From NCBI RefSeq assembly GCF_014076845.1, contig NZ_JACGUT010000047.1:248001-312000 (forward strand): a DNA stretch of 64,000 nt, in the 5' to 3' direction. Source of the DNA: Colwellia sp. MB3u-41 (GTDB lineage Bacteria; Pseudomonadota; Gammaproteobacteria; Enterobacterales; Alteromonadaceae). Below the pieces are notes generated by a model. That model was not told the origin of the DNA, did no database searches, and saw nothing but the letters and a program-made list of their open reading frames with translations. A program made the translations under genes and the position numbers. Below, piece after piece: positions 17,485 to 25,836 of this stretch; the stretch's first letter is position 1, and each line of letters opens with the position of its first letter.

Positions 17485-19086
17485 ATGGACTTTATTTGGA
17501 TTTTATTTGCCTTTGGTTGTGGTATCACAGCAAAGTCATTTTCTCTTCCCCCTTCAATTGGCTATTTATTTGCTGGGTTTTTATTGAATTTCTTAGGCTT
17601 CCAAGCAGACGAAAGTATAAATACCCTAGCAAACCTAGGCATAACATTAATGTTATTTACTATTGGTTTAAAACTTAATGTTAAAGATTTATTAAAAAAA
17701 GAAGTTTGGTTAGGGAGTTTGTCTCATAGTGTTACTTGGATATTGTTAGGCGCCCTCATACTAAAGTTATTCGCGCTTGCCGCCATTGGTTATTTTACAG
17801 ATTTATCCTTTTACACCATTGGCTTAATTATTTTTGCCTTAAGTTTTAGTAGTACAGTTTGTGTGGTTAAACTGATGGAAGATCATGGTGAAATGCGAAC
17901 TCGCCATGGCAAATTAGCAGTAGGGATTTTAGTAATACAAGATATTGTTGCTGTAATTTTCTTAGTCGTAGCTACGGGTAAATCACCCACCTTATGGGCT
18001 TTATTACTGTTGAGTGCTTTTTTCATAAAACCGCTCATAAATAAACTTATTGACCAAGTAGGTCATGGTGAGCTTATACCGCTTACTGGCTTCTTTTTAG
18101 CTTTTGGTGCTTATGAACTTTTTGAATTAGTGAGTATTAAAGGCGATTTAGGTGCGCTTCTCGTTGGTATGTATTTAGCTTCGCACAGTAAAGCGAGCGA
18201 AATTAATAAGTCATTGATGGGCTTTAAAGACCTCTTTTTGATTGGTTTTTTCTTATCTATTGGCTTTACCGCATTACCCACTTTGGAAATGCTTGCTATG
18301 GCGAGTCTACTCACCCTTCTTATTCCAATAAAGTTTTGTTTGTTCTTTTTTCTCTTCACACAGTTCAAATTACGTGGCAGAACCTCTTATTTAACCGCGC
18401 TAGCGTTAAGTAACTTTAGTGAATTTGGTTTGATCATCGCTTCGCTATCAACAAAGAATAACTGGTTAAGTAATGATTGGCTGGTTATTTTATCATTAGC
18501 AGTGTCTTTATCGTTCATTATCACTAATATCATTTACAATTTTGCTCATCAAATTTTTACGCGACATAAATCACTTATTTGTAAATACGAAAGAAAAAGT
18601 AAACTTAGTGAAGATAATTTCATACAACCTTGTGACGCCCCCATTGTTGTTATTGGTATGGGGCGTGTCGGTATGGGCGCGTATAAAGCTTTAGATAACC
18701 AGGCCAATGGTCAAGTATGGGGATTAGATGCAGACCAAGGTAAAATAGCTTGGTTAAATAACAACGACATACAAGCTTTTTGTGGTGACGCTGAAAACAT
18801 TGATTTTTGGGAGAACATAAAGATAGATAAATTGGAATTGATCTTACTCGCTCTCCCAAAAATTCAAGACATAAAAAATATAACCCTACAACTAAGGTAC
18901 GCAAATTATCAAGGAAAAATAGCGGCTATCGCTCGTTTTGACGATGAGCGACAAGAAATTGAAACCTATGGCGTAGATAAAGTGTTTAACTTCTATACCG
19001 AAGCCGGTGTTGGTTTTGCTGAAGAAAGTTTAGCGATGATGAAACCCTCTATTAACGATGATAATGATTTATATCAAGTGAAGTAA
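17485..19086 (+). CDS. KefB-like cation:proton antiporter (CPA2) with RCK domain
   Basis: 533 residues. Residues 1-370 form the twelve-segment CPA2 exchanger (PPSIGYLFAGFLLNFLGFQ, LFTIGLKLN, VGILVIQDIVAVIFLV). Residues from about 385 on hold an RCK/TrkA-N Rossmann domain (APIVVIGMGRVGMGAYKAL, GLDADQGKI, ALPKIQDIKN). Family members exchange K+ or Na+ for H+ and are gated by NAD(H) or thiol adducts. The ATG at 17485 is preferred over in-frame starts inside tesA. The protein lacks the long KefB tail, so glutathione gating is not assured. Confidence 0.88.
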   Translation: MDFIWILFAFGCGITAKSFSLPPSIGYLFAGFLLNFLGFQADESINTLANLGITLMLFTIGLKLNVKDLLKKEVWLGSLSHSVTWILLGALILKLFALAAIGYFTDLSFYTIGLIIFALSFSSTVCVVKLMEDHGEMRTRHGKLAVGILVIQDIVAVIFLVVATGKSPTLWALLLLSAFFIKPLINKLIDQVGHGELIPLTGFFLAFGAYELFELVSIKGDLGALLVGMYLASHSKASEINKSLMGFKDLFLIGFFLSIGFTALPTLEMLAMASLLTLLIPIKFCLFFFLFTQFKLRGRTSYLTALALSNFSEFGLIIASLSTKNNWLSNDWLVILSLAVSLSFIITNIIYNFAHQIFTRHKSLICKYERKSKLSEDNFIQPCDAPIVVIGMGRVGMGAYKALDNQANGQVWGLDADQGKIAWLNNNDIQAFCGDAENIDFWENIKIDKLELILLALPKIQDIKNITLQLRYANYQGKIAAIARFDDERQEIETYGVDKVFNFYTEAGVGFAEESLAMMKPSINDDNDLYQVK

Positions 19087-19466
19087 TTAATAGTTACATA
19101 TTCCAGTAGCTCGATATTAATGGGCGTGGCATTAGACTTTCGTTTGGTACTATTTTGGAAAGCTTATGGGTAAACGGATAATATTAAAAAATTAAAGGTG
19201 TATACATCTGCATGCACGCAGAAGCTCAAACGACTCAGAAGGCAAAGCAAAAGATCAACGATGCATTGAGTCACTTTAGTTGTTTTAAGCTCGCTAATCC
19301 ATGACTAAGTTGCTAATAGCTTATTTCAATGGCAAGAATCTAACAAACAACTCAAGTAACTTAGCATCAGTCGTGATTTATTCTTATATAAGAACCAGCC
19401 CCTACAACAAGAAAACGCCCATTAAACACCAGGGGTTATGCTGACTTTTTATCAAATTTTAGGCAT
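19087..19466. other. Intergenic region, no gene seen
   Basis: About 380 bp between the antiporter stop and the terminator of the opposing tRNA operon. No ORF, RNA gene or repeat was recognised. Confidence 0.5.
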
Positions 19467-19491
19467 AAAAAAACCGACAATAAGTCGGTTT
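19467..19491 (-). terminator. Rho-independent terminator of the tRNA operon
   Basis: On the minus strand AAACCGAC, loop TTATT and GTCGGTTT are followed by a T run (19467-19473). It lies about 54 bp beyond the last tRNA-Glu. Confidence 0.88.
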
Positions 19492-19544
19492 CTCTATTAC
19501 TTATATCACTGATTATTGAGTAAATATATCAGATAACAAATAAG

Positions 19545-19620
19545 TGGCATCCCTAAGGGGATTCGAACCCCTGTTACCGCCGTGAAAGGGCGGTGTCCTA
19601 GGCCTCTAGACGATAGGGAC
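19545..19620 (-). tRNA. tRNA-Glu (TTC), copy 3 in transcription order
   Basis: 76 nt with encoded CCA. Anticodon stem CCGCC/GGCGG encloses CTTTCAC, giving TTC (Glu). The sequence is identical to the two copies upstream. Confidence 0.96.
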
Positions 19621-19806
19621 ACTAAAACTATTAAGTAAAAAACATTAAATAACAATGTCTAGTTACTTTAGAAAAGCATCAAACAAGATTTCCATCTTGC
19701 TTTTATGATTGAATTAACTCTTCAACCAAAGGAAACAACAAGACCTAGTTTGTTATACCCTTTTACTTACTTTTTAACATTTCATTAATGAAATGTTATG
19801 AATAAG

Positions 19807-19882
19807 TGGCATCCCTAAGGGGATTCGAACCCCTGTTACCGCCGTGAAAGGGCGGTGTCCTAGGCCTCTAGACGATAGGGAC
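19807..19882 (-). tRNA. tRNA-Glu (TTC), copy 2
   Basis: 76 nt with encoded CCA and anticodon TTC. Identical to the flanking copies and transcribed leftward in one operon with tRNA-Ala. Confidence 0.96.
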
Positions 19883-20072
19883 ACTAAAACTATTAAATAG
19901 GCAAACATTGAACTAACAATGTGCAGCTACTTTAGAAAAGTATCAGACAAGATTCACATCTTGTTTTTATGGTCGAATACAAATATTCATCCAAAGGAGA
20001 TAACAAGACCTAGTTTGTTATACCCTATTTACTTATTTTAGCGACTTTCAATAAAGAAGACAAAAAAATAAG

Positions 20073-20148
20073 TGGCATCCCTAAGGGGATTCGAACCCCT
20101 GTTACCGCCGTGAAAGGGCGGTGTCCTAGGCCTCTAGACGATAGGGAC
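20073..20148 (-). tRNA. tRNA-Glu (TTC), copy 1
   Basis: 76 nt with encoded CCA and anticodon TTC. It is the first Glu copy after tRNA-Ala in the leftward operon. Confidence 0.96.
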
Positions 20149-20249
20149 ACAAATACTATCGTGAAAAGTAAACTTTTCTATTTTAAGTGATTAAAACTTA
20201 AAACCAATATTGCTCAAATAAAAACATCTTATCTAATCAACTTTAAACT

Positions 20250-20325
20250 TGGTGGAGCTATGCGGGATCGAACCGCAGACCTCTTCGCTGCCAGCGAAGC
20301 GCTCTCCCAGCTGAGCTATAGCCCC
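20250..20325 (-). tRNA. tRNA-Ala (GGC)
   Basis: 76 nt with encoded CCA. Anticodon stem CTTCG/CGAAG encloses CTGGCAG, giving GGC (Ala). It is the first gene of the operon Ala-Glu-Glu-Glu and lies about 75 nt after the predicted start of transcription. Confidence 0.96.
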
Positions 20326-20406
20326 GCTATAAATATATAACATGGCCTAATATGCTATAAATTCATTGCCAAACAAATGATTAATCACTCGTTGAAAGCG
20401 AGGCGC

Positions 20407-20435
20407 ATTCTAAGCACCCGCCCCAAAACTGTCAA
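20407..20435 (-). promoter_or_regulatory. Stringent-type promoter of the tRNA-Ala/Glu operon
   Basis: On the minus strand a consensus TTGACA (20430-20435), a 17-bp spacer and TAGAAT (20407-20412) are followed by the GC-rich discriminator GCGCCTCGC. This is the classic arrangement of a growth-rate-controlled stable-RNA promoter. The flanking 20326-20729 stretch holds no gene. Confidence 0.85.
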
Positions 20436-20729
20436 CTCTTATTTTAGATAAAAAGGTATTTTTTTCAAAGTTTCTTGCCAAGTGTTTACTTAAGCGCCAA
20501 GTTGATTATTTTTTGTTTAAATCAGTCGTTTATCCATGTCTACTTTTTAATAACGCTTTTATTTATTCTCTCTTCCCCGATGTTACTAATGTTAAAGGGT
20601 ATTTATTTACAATGGTGAGTTTCTCATACTCTTTTTGAATAAACAGGTTAGGCAAGATCAAGGTTTATGGTTTATTTATGACAAAATAGGAGGTAAAGTT
20701 GTACTAAGATCTGATAATAAGAATTATTC

Positions 20730-21638
20730 ATGCAATTCGAAAAGCTAAATGTTGTAGCAATAGGTGGAGGGCACGGCTTAGGTCGTGTGTTATCTACCCT
20801 CTCTTTTTTAAAAAAACAGTTAACCGGTATCGTTACTACAACAGATAATGGAGGCTCTACAGGTCGATTGCGCAAGCGAACGAGTTCTATTGCTTGGGGT
20901 GATTTAAGAAATTGCTTAACATTACTCGTTGATGAGGATTCTATTGGCAGTCAGTTATTTAATTTTAGATTTGATGGCCAAGATGAACTTGGTGGCCATA
21001 ACTTAGGTAACCTTATCTTATATGCGCTTGTTCAATTGCAGTCTCGACCACTTGATTCAATAAAGCTTGTTAGACGTTTATTGGGCGTTAGAACTCCCTT
21101 ATATCCAATGTCTGAGACACCAACCGACTTAATGGCTTTTTACCCAAAGGGTCGCTGTAAAGTGGGTGAGTTATCTGTTGATAAAATGCCGATAATGCCC
21201 GAAAAATTATTATTAGCCCCTTTAGTTAAAACGTTACCCTTGTGTATTGAATCAATCAGATCTGCTGATTTAATTATATTAGGTCCAGGAAGCTTTCTTA
21301 CCAGCGTTATTCCGCCGTTATTAGTGAGAGATATCACTAAAGCAATTCAAGCGAGTTCTGCTCATTGTGTGTTTATTGATAATTTAGGCCCCGAAGATAG
21401 CCCCGCAGCGGCGCTTTCTTTAGATGAAAAACTTAACTGGATAAAAGAAAATATTGGATGTTTGCCCATTGATAGCGTTATTAGTCACGATGAAACCGTC
21501 ACATCAGAAATTCTACCTATCATTCACTGTGACCTATCAAATAGTTCAGGGAGTCTCTACCATGATAAAGAGAAACTGTTGAATGCATTGAAACTTTGTG
21601 TAAGTCATATTGATAAGCAACAAATTATCTCCGCATAA
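20730..21638 (+). CDS. yvcK: YvcK/CofD-like UDP-GlcNAc-binding protein
   Basis: 302 residues opening with VVAIGGGHGLGRVLSTLS, the nucleotide-binding glycine loop of the YvcK family, followed by TTDNGGSTGRLR and WGDLRNCL. LILGPGSFLTSVIPPLL is also family-typical. YvcK binds UDP-sugars and is needed in Bacillus for growth on gluconeogenic carbon and for wall synthesis control; in Gammaproteobacteria the role is less clear. Length is near the 300-320 norm. It converges with dcd and shares a bidirectional terminator. Confidence 0.85.
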   Translation: MQFEKLNVVAIGGGHGLGRVLSTLSFLKKQLTGIVTTTDNGGSTGRLRKRTSSIAWGDLRNCLTLLVDEDSIGSQLFNFRFDGQDELGGHNLGNLILYALVQLQSRPLDSIKLVRRLLGVRTPLYPMSETPTDLMAFYPKGRCKVGELSVDKMPIMPEKLLLAPLVKTLPLCIESIRSADLIILGPGSFLTSVIPPLLVRDITKAIQASSAHCVFIDNLGPEDSPAAALSLDEKLNWIKENIGCLPIDSVISHDETVTSEILPIIHCDLSNSSGSLYHDKEKLLNALKLCVSHIDKQQIISA

Positions 21639-21655
21639 CTTTTATAGCAAATAAA

Positions 21656-21690
21656 AAAACCGTAAAATGATTCGCTCATTTTACAGTTTT
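21656..21690. terminator. Bidirectional terminator between yvcK and dcd
   Basis: GTAAAATGA (21662-21670) pairs with TCATTTTAC (21676-21684) around loop TTCGC. An A run lies on the left and a T run on the right, so it can serve both converging genes. Confidence 0.85.
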
Positions 21691-21712
21691 TAGTTTTTAG
21701 TTTTTAGTTTTT
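21685..21712. repeat. Four tandem AGTTTTT heptamers overlapping the dcd stop
   Basis: AGTTTTT is repeated exactly four times at 21685, 21692, 21699 and 21706. The stop codon of dcd (21704-21706) lies inside the third and fourth units. Changes in copy number would alter the terminator T tract or the end of Dcd. Confidence 0.85.
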
Positions 21713-22300
21713 AGACGAATCGTCTTGACTAATACGGCTAGCAACAGCGCCGGTTTGATTTTTATATTTTGCATCTTCACGTTTATTATAGGGACGTAAG
21801 GCCCTCGAAGACATCGTTTCAAAATTAAGTGCTGCTATTTTCATTTTAGGACGAAGTGCTAAAGGAAGCTTACCACTGTTATAAAATTCTAAAACAATCT
21901 GCCCTGACCAACCTGGATCGATTCGATGCGCAGTTACATGCACCATTAAGCCCAAACGTGCTAATGATGAACGACCATCCAACCAACCGACAATATTGTC
22001 TGGTAAAGTGACCGATTCATAAGTAACCGCTAATGCTAATTCACCTGGGTGTAAAAAGAAAGCCTCACCATCAGCGATAACAATTTCATCACTCATCACT
22101 GAGTCCATCGCTTTTTGCATTTCAGCTTTTGGACCACTTAAATCAATATAAGGTGCGGTATGATCTTGAAAAACGCGAAATTCATTACCTAAACGAATAT
22201 CAACACTTACCCCTGAAATCATACTGCTATCGGGTGCAGGTGAGATAATAATTTCACCTCTTTCAAGCGATGTTTCTATGTCTTTGTCGGACAATCTCAT
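21704..22300 (-). CDS. dcd: dCTP deaminase
   Basis: 198 residues, close to the 193 of E. coli Dcd. [20 protein letters not shown] carries the catalytic Arg-Ser and the substrate loop. [18 protein letters not shown] and [11 protein letters not shown] complete the trimer core. The enzyme deaminates dCTP to dUTP, feeding dTMP synthesis. The start MRLSDKDIE is family-typical. It lies downstream of mrp on the same strand, 51 bp away. Confidence 0.95.
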   Translation of the reverse strand: MRLSDKDIETSLERGEIIISPAPDSSMISGVSVDIRLGNEFRVFQDHTAPYIDLSGPKAEMQKAMDSVMSDEIVIADGEAFFLHPGELALAVTYESVTLPDNIVGWLDGRSSLARLGLMVHVTAHRIDPGWSGQIVLEFYNSGKLPLALRPKMKIAALNFETMSSRALRPYNKREDAKYKNQTGAVASRISQDDSSKN

Positions 22301-22351
22301 GTTAGTTCTTCTTACGTTAATGCTTTAAGGTTAGGGGATTAGCGATAAACG

Positions 22352-23446
22352 CTAATCTTCAATCAATATACTCGCAGTATTAGGACTGCGTGAGTCCAGC
22401 TGCAAATATAACTGAGCGGCAATATTTCGCGCTATCTTACGGTATTGCTGACTAATGTTACTAGTACTATCTGCTAATATCGGCGAAACACCATTATCTG
22501 CATCAGAGCGAATACTCACATCAAGCGGTAACTGTCCTAGTAATTGTGTGCCATATTTATCAGCAACACGTTTTCCGCCTCCCTCACCAAATAAGTGTGA
22601 ATGATGGCCACAGTTTTCGCATTGGTGATAACTCATATTTTCAATAATACCTAAAACAGGTACTTTTACTTGCTCAAACATTGCAATGCCCTTTATTGCA
22701 TCAGCCAGTGCTATATCTTGTGGTGTTGTTACAACAACTGAAGCCGCAACAGGCACCTGTTGTGATAACGTTAATTGAATATCACCGGTCCCTGGTGGCA
22801 TATCAACAATTAAATAATCAATGCCTTGCCAATCGGTTTCATTAAGTAGTTGGCTAAAAGCTCGACTTGCCATAGGCCCACGCCAAACTGTTGCATCATT
22901 TTCATCGACTAAAAAGCCAAGAGACATTGCACTTAAGCCATTAGCATCTATGGGTGTTAATAACTTACCATCGACGGAACTGGGTTTTTTACCTTTCATA
23001 CCTAATAATGTAGGGACTGAAGGTCCATATATATCTGCATCTAAAATAGCAACTGAACTTCCTTCAGCTATTAAAGCGTAGGCAACATTTACAGCTGTCG
23101 TTGACTTGCCTACCCCCCCTTTACCAGAAGCGATAGCAATAATATTTTTAATACCGGTAATTTCATGAATACGTACTGCATGCACATCAAAACTAATATC
23201 AAATCTCACGGTTTGTTGGAGTTGCTTTGTTAGCAGTTCACTTAATAATTCAATCTCACCCATACATGGAAAGGGTAATGTTAATTTAATAACGACATTT
23301 TTTTTCTCTAAGGTGATTTCAGGACAAATATCTGGAAATAAAATCCCTTTGGGGAAATTTTCACTACGATAACTATGTAAAGTATCAAGAAGCGCTTGTT
23401 TCGTATCACTTGAGAGTGTTTTTGAGGAAAATATCTTTGAGAACAT
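22352..23446 (-). CDS. mrp: Mrp/ApbC iron-sulfur cluster carrier ATPase
   Basis: About 364 residues from the ATG at 23446; the longer frame begins with TTG at 23476. An N-terminal MIP18-like domain (residues 1-85) precedes the P-loop GKGGVGKSTTAVN (deviant Walker A), LDADIYGPSVP, DMPPGTGDIQLT and the metal-binding pair C-x-x-C in YHQCENCGHHSHLFG. ApbC loads [4Fe-4S] clusters onto apoproteins in the cytosol. It is divergent from metG, the usual arrangement in Gammaproteobacteria. Confidence 0.94.
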   Translation of the reverse strand: MFSKIFSSKTLSSDTKQALLDTLHSYRSENFPKGILFPDICPEITLEKKNVVIKLTLPFPCMGEIELLSELLTKQLQQTVRFDISFDVHAVRIHEITGIKNIIAIASGKGGVGKSTTAVNVAYALIAEGSSVAILDADIYGPSVPTLLGMKGKKPSSVDGKLLTPIDANGLSAMSLGFLVDENDATVWRGPMASRAFSQLLNETDWQGIDYLIVDMPPGTGDIQLTLSQQVPVAASVVVTTPQDIALADAIKGIAMFEQVKVPVLGIIENMSYHQCENCGHHSHLFGEGGGKRVADKYGTQLLGQLPLDVSIRSDADNGVSPILADSTSNISQQYRKIARNIAAQLYLQLDSRSPNTASILIED

Positions 23447-23551
23447 TTTAAAAGGCACTTTATCGCGTTTAGGCAATAATTATTAATGAAAAGTAGTGAC
23501 AAATTCTGTACCATTCCCAACATAATTACCACCAATAAATGTAAACTTTAT

Positions 23552-25669
23552 ATGTCGTTAACTCAGTCATCATCACTCGTTAAAAATAAACGTAAGATTC
23601 TCGTAACCTGCGCTCTTCCTTATGCCAATGGGTCTATTCATTTAGGTCATTTACTTGAACATATTCAGACCGATATTTGGGTACGTTTTCAACGTATGCG
23701 TGGTCATGAAACTTATTTTGTTTGTGCCGATGATGCCCACGGAACACCTATTATGCTTAAAGCACAAGAATTAGGTGTAACACCAGAAGATATGATCAAC
23801 GGTGTGCGTGATGAACATATGGCTGACTTTGCTGATTTCCATATCAGTTTCGACAATTATCATTCAACTCATAGTCCTGAGAATGAAGCCTTTGCACACG
23901 AAATTTATAATCGTTTACATGCTAAAGGGCATATCAAAACCAGAGTTATTTCTCAGCTTTACGATCCAGAAAAAGGCATGTTTTTACCTGATCGTTTCGT
24001 AAAAGGAACATGCCCGAAGTGTAAAGCAGAAGATCAAAATGGTGACAGCTGTGATGAATGTGGTGCAACATACTCTACAACAGAAGTATTGAACCCACGT
24101 TCTGTCGTGTCTGGTGCCACGCCTGTTTTCAAAGATTCTGAACATTACTTTTTTGATTTGCCTGCTTTTGGTGAAATGTTAGAAGACTGGACACGCAGTG
24201 GCGCATTGCAAGATGAAATGGCTAACAAGTTAGCTGAATGGTTTGAGTCAGGTTTACAACAATGGGATATCAGCCGCGACGCCCCTTATTTTGGCTTTGA
24301 AATACCTAACGCGCCGGGCAAATACTTTTATGTGTGGTTAGACGCTCCTATTGGTTACATGGGCAGTTTCAAAAATTTATGTGATAAAAAAGGTATTAAC
24401 TTTGATGATTTTTGGCAGTTAGATTCAGACGCTGAGCTTTATCATTTTATTGGTAAAGACATTATTTATTTCCACAGTTTATTCTGGCCAGCTATGCTTG
24501 AAGGTGCAGGTTTTAGAAAGCCTACCGCGATTCATGCGCACGGTTTTGTTACCGTTAATGGCGCAAAAATGTCTAAATCTAAAGGTACTTTTATCAAAGG
24601 CCGTACCTACTTAGAACATTTGAATCCTGAATACTTACGATATTACTATGCCGCTAAGTTGACACATAAAATTGATGATTTAGATTTAAATCTTGAAGAT
24701 TTTGCGCAACGAGTAAATTCAGATTTAGTCGGTAAAGTGGTTAACATTGCTTCTCGTTGTGCAAGTTTCATCACTAAACGTTTTGACGGTATGCTATCTA
24801 TTAATATCGACAACCCTGAACTTGCTGATGAAGTCATGGCTGCAGGCGACTCTATTGCCGCTCACTATGAAGCACGTGATTTTGCTCGTGGTATGCGTGA
24901 AATAATGGCTTTAGCAGACAACGTTAATGAATATATTGCCATAAAAGAACCATGGCAATTAGTAAAAGACGAAACTAAACAACAAGAAGTACAAGATATT
25001 TGTTCACTCGGTATCAACATGTTCCGCACATTAATGATTTATTTAAAACCTGTGTTACCGGTATTAGCAGACAGTACAGCAACATTTTTAAATGATGAGC
25101 TAACCTGGGAAGGCCATAAAACCTTATTAACAGGTCATAAAATAAATAAATTTAAAGCCTTGCTACAGCGTGTTGATATGGACAAAGTTAACGCGGTAAC
25201 AAATGCCTCCAAAGAAAACTTACTCGTGAAAGAGGAGGCTGAGAAACCAGCTAAAAAAGTTAAAGCAGCAAAAGTGGTTGATAACACTGCAGCTCTTAAT
25301 GACCCTTTAGGTTGTGATCCGATCAGTGAAGAGATTCAATTTGACGATTTTGCTAAAATTGATTTACGTATCGTAAAAATAATTAACGCTGAGCATGTAG
25401 AAAAAGCGGATAAATTATTACGCTTGACCCTAGCACTTGATTCAAAAGAAGAAGGTGGTGAAACACGTCAGGTATTTGCCGGTATAAAATCAGCATACCA
25501 ACCAGAAGATTTAATTGGTAAGCATACCGTTATGGTGGCTAATTTAGCGCCAAGAAAAATGCGCTTTGGTATGTCTGAGGGCATGGTACTCGCCGCAGGA
25601 CCTGGTGGCAAAGACTTGTGGATATTAAGCCCTGATGACGGCGCACAACCAGGTATGCGGGTAAAATAA
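23552..25669 (+). CDS. metG: Methionyl-tRNA synthetase
   Basis: About 705 residues from the ATG at 23552, chosen because the family starts just before [13 protein letters not shown]; the upstream ATG at 23486 would add 22 unmatched residues. HLGH is the HIGH motif, KMSKSKG the KMSKS loop, and CPKCKAED...CDECGAT the zinc knuckle. After a Lys/Ala-rich linker the last 110 residues form the EMAP/Trbp111 tRNA-binding dimer domain ([14 protein letters not shown]). It charges tRNA-Met and initiator tRNA. Confidence 0.97.
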   Translation: MSLTQSSSLVKNKRKILVTCALPYANGSIHLGHLLEHIQTDIWVRFQRMRGHETYFVCADDAHGTPIMLKAQELGVTPEDMINGVRDEHMADFADFHISFDNYHSTHSPENEAFAHEIYNRLHAKGHIKTRVISQLYDPEKGMFLPDRFVKGTCPKCKAEDQNGDSCDECGATYSTTEVLNPRSVVSGATPVFKDSEHYFFDLPAFGEMLEDWTRSGALQDEMANKLAEWFESGLQQWDISRDAPYFGFEIPNAPGKYFYVWLDAPIGYMGSFKNLCDKKGINFDDFWQLDSDAELYHFIGKDIIYFHSLFWPAMLEGAGFRKPTAIHAHGFVTVNGAKMSKSKGTFIKGRTYLEHLNPEYLRYYYAAKLTHKIDDLDLNLEDFAQRVNSDLVGKVVNIASRCASFITKRFDGMLSINIDNPELADEVMAAGDSIAAHYEARDFARGMREIMALADNVNEYIAIKEPWQLVKDETKQQEVQDICSLGINMFRTLMIYLKPVLPVLADSTATFLNDELTWEGHKTLLTGHKINKFKALLQRVDMDKVNAVTNASKENLLVKEEAEKPAKKVKAAKVVDNTAALNDPLGCDPISEEIQFDDFAKIDLRIVKIINAEHVEKADKLLRLTLALDSKEEGGETRQVFAGIKSAYQPEDLIGKHTVMVANLAPRKMRFGMSEGMVLAAGPGGKDLWILSPDDGAQPGMRVK

Positions 25670-25693
25670 AAATAAGTTTACTTTTCGTTAATT

Positions 25694-25723
25694 AAAGGCA
25701 GTGAAAATTCACTGCCTTTTTTA
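25694..25723 (+). terminator. Rho-independent terminator of metG
   Basis: A perfect 12-bp stem, AAAGGCAGTGAA and TTCACTGCCTTT, with a two-base loop and a T run. Confidence 0.92.
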
Positions 25724-25836
25724 TAAAATCATTGCCATTATTTCTAACATTATTCGATAACATGACACCATAATATAATTGCATCACTTTGTTATTTTTA
25801 TAAATAATTTATAAATAGTTCGTTATAATCGATATT

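Larger units (their letters stand above)
19545..20148 (-). repeat. Tandem tRNA-Glu repeat array
   Basis: Three tRNA-Glu genes recur at 262 and 266 bp. The spacers are also alike: both contain AACAAGACCTAGTTTGTTATA, CTACTTTAGAAAAG-type and CAAGATT...ATCTTG segments. The unit therefore includes tRNA plus leader, showing recent tandem duplication. The inner CAAGAT...ATCTTG is itself a small hairpin that could serve as a processing site. Confidence 0.85.

Noticed and set aside
25801-25829. TATAAT at 25824-25829 as promoter of the symporter fusion
   Set aside because: It lies only 7 bp before the ATG and has no matching -35 at normal spacing; likely a chance match.
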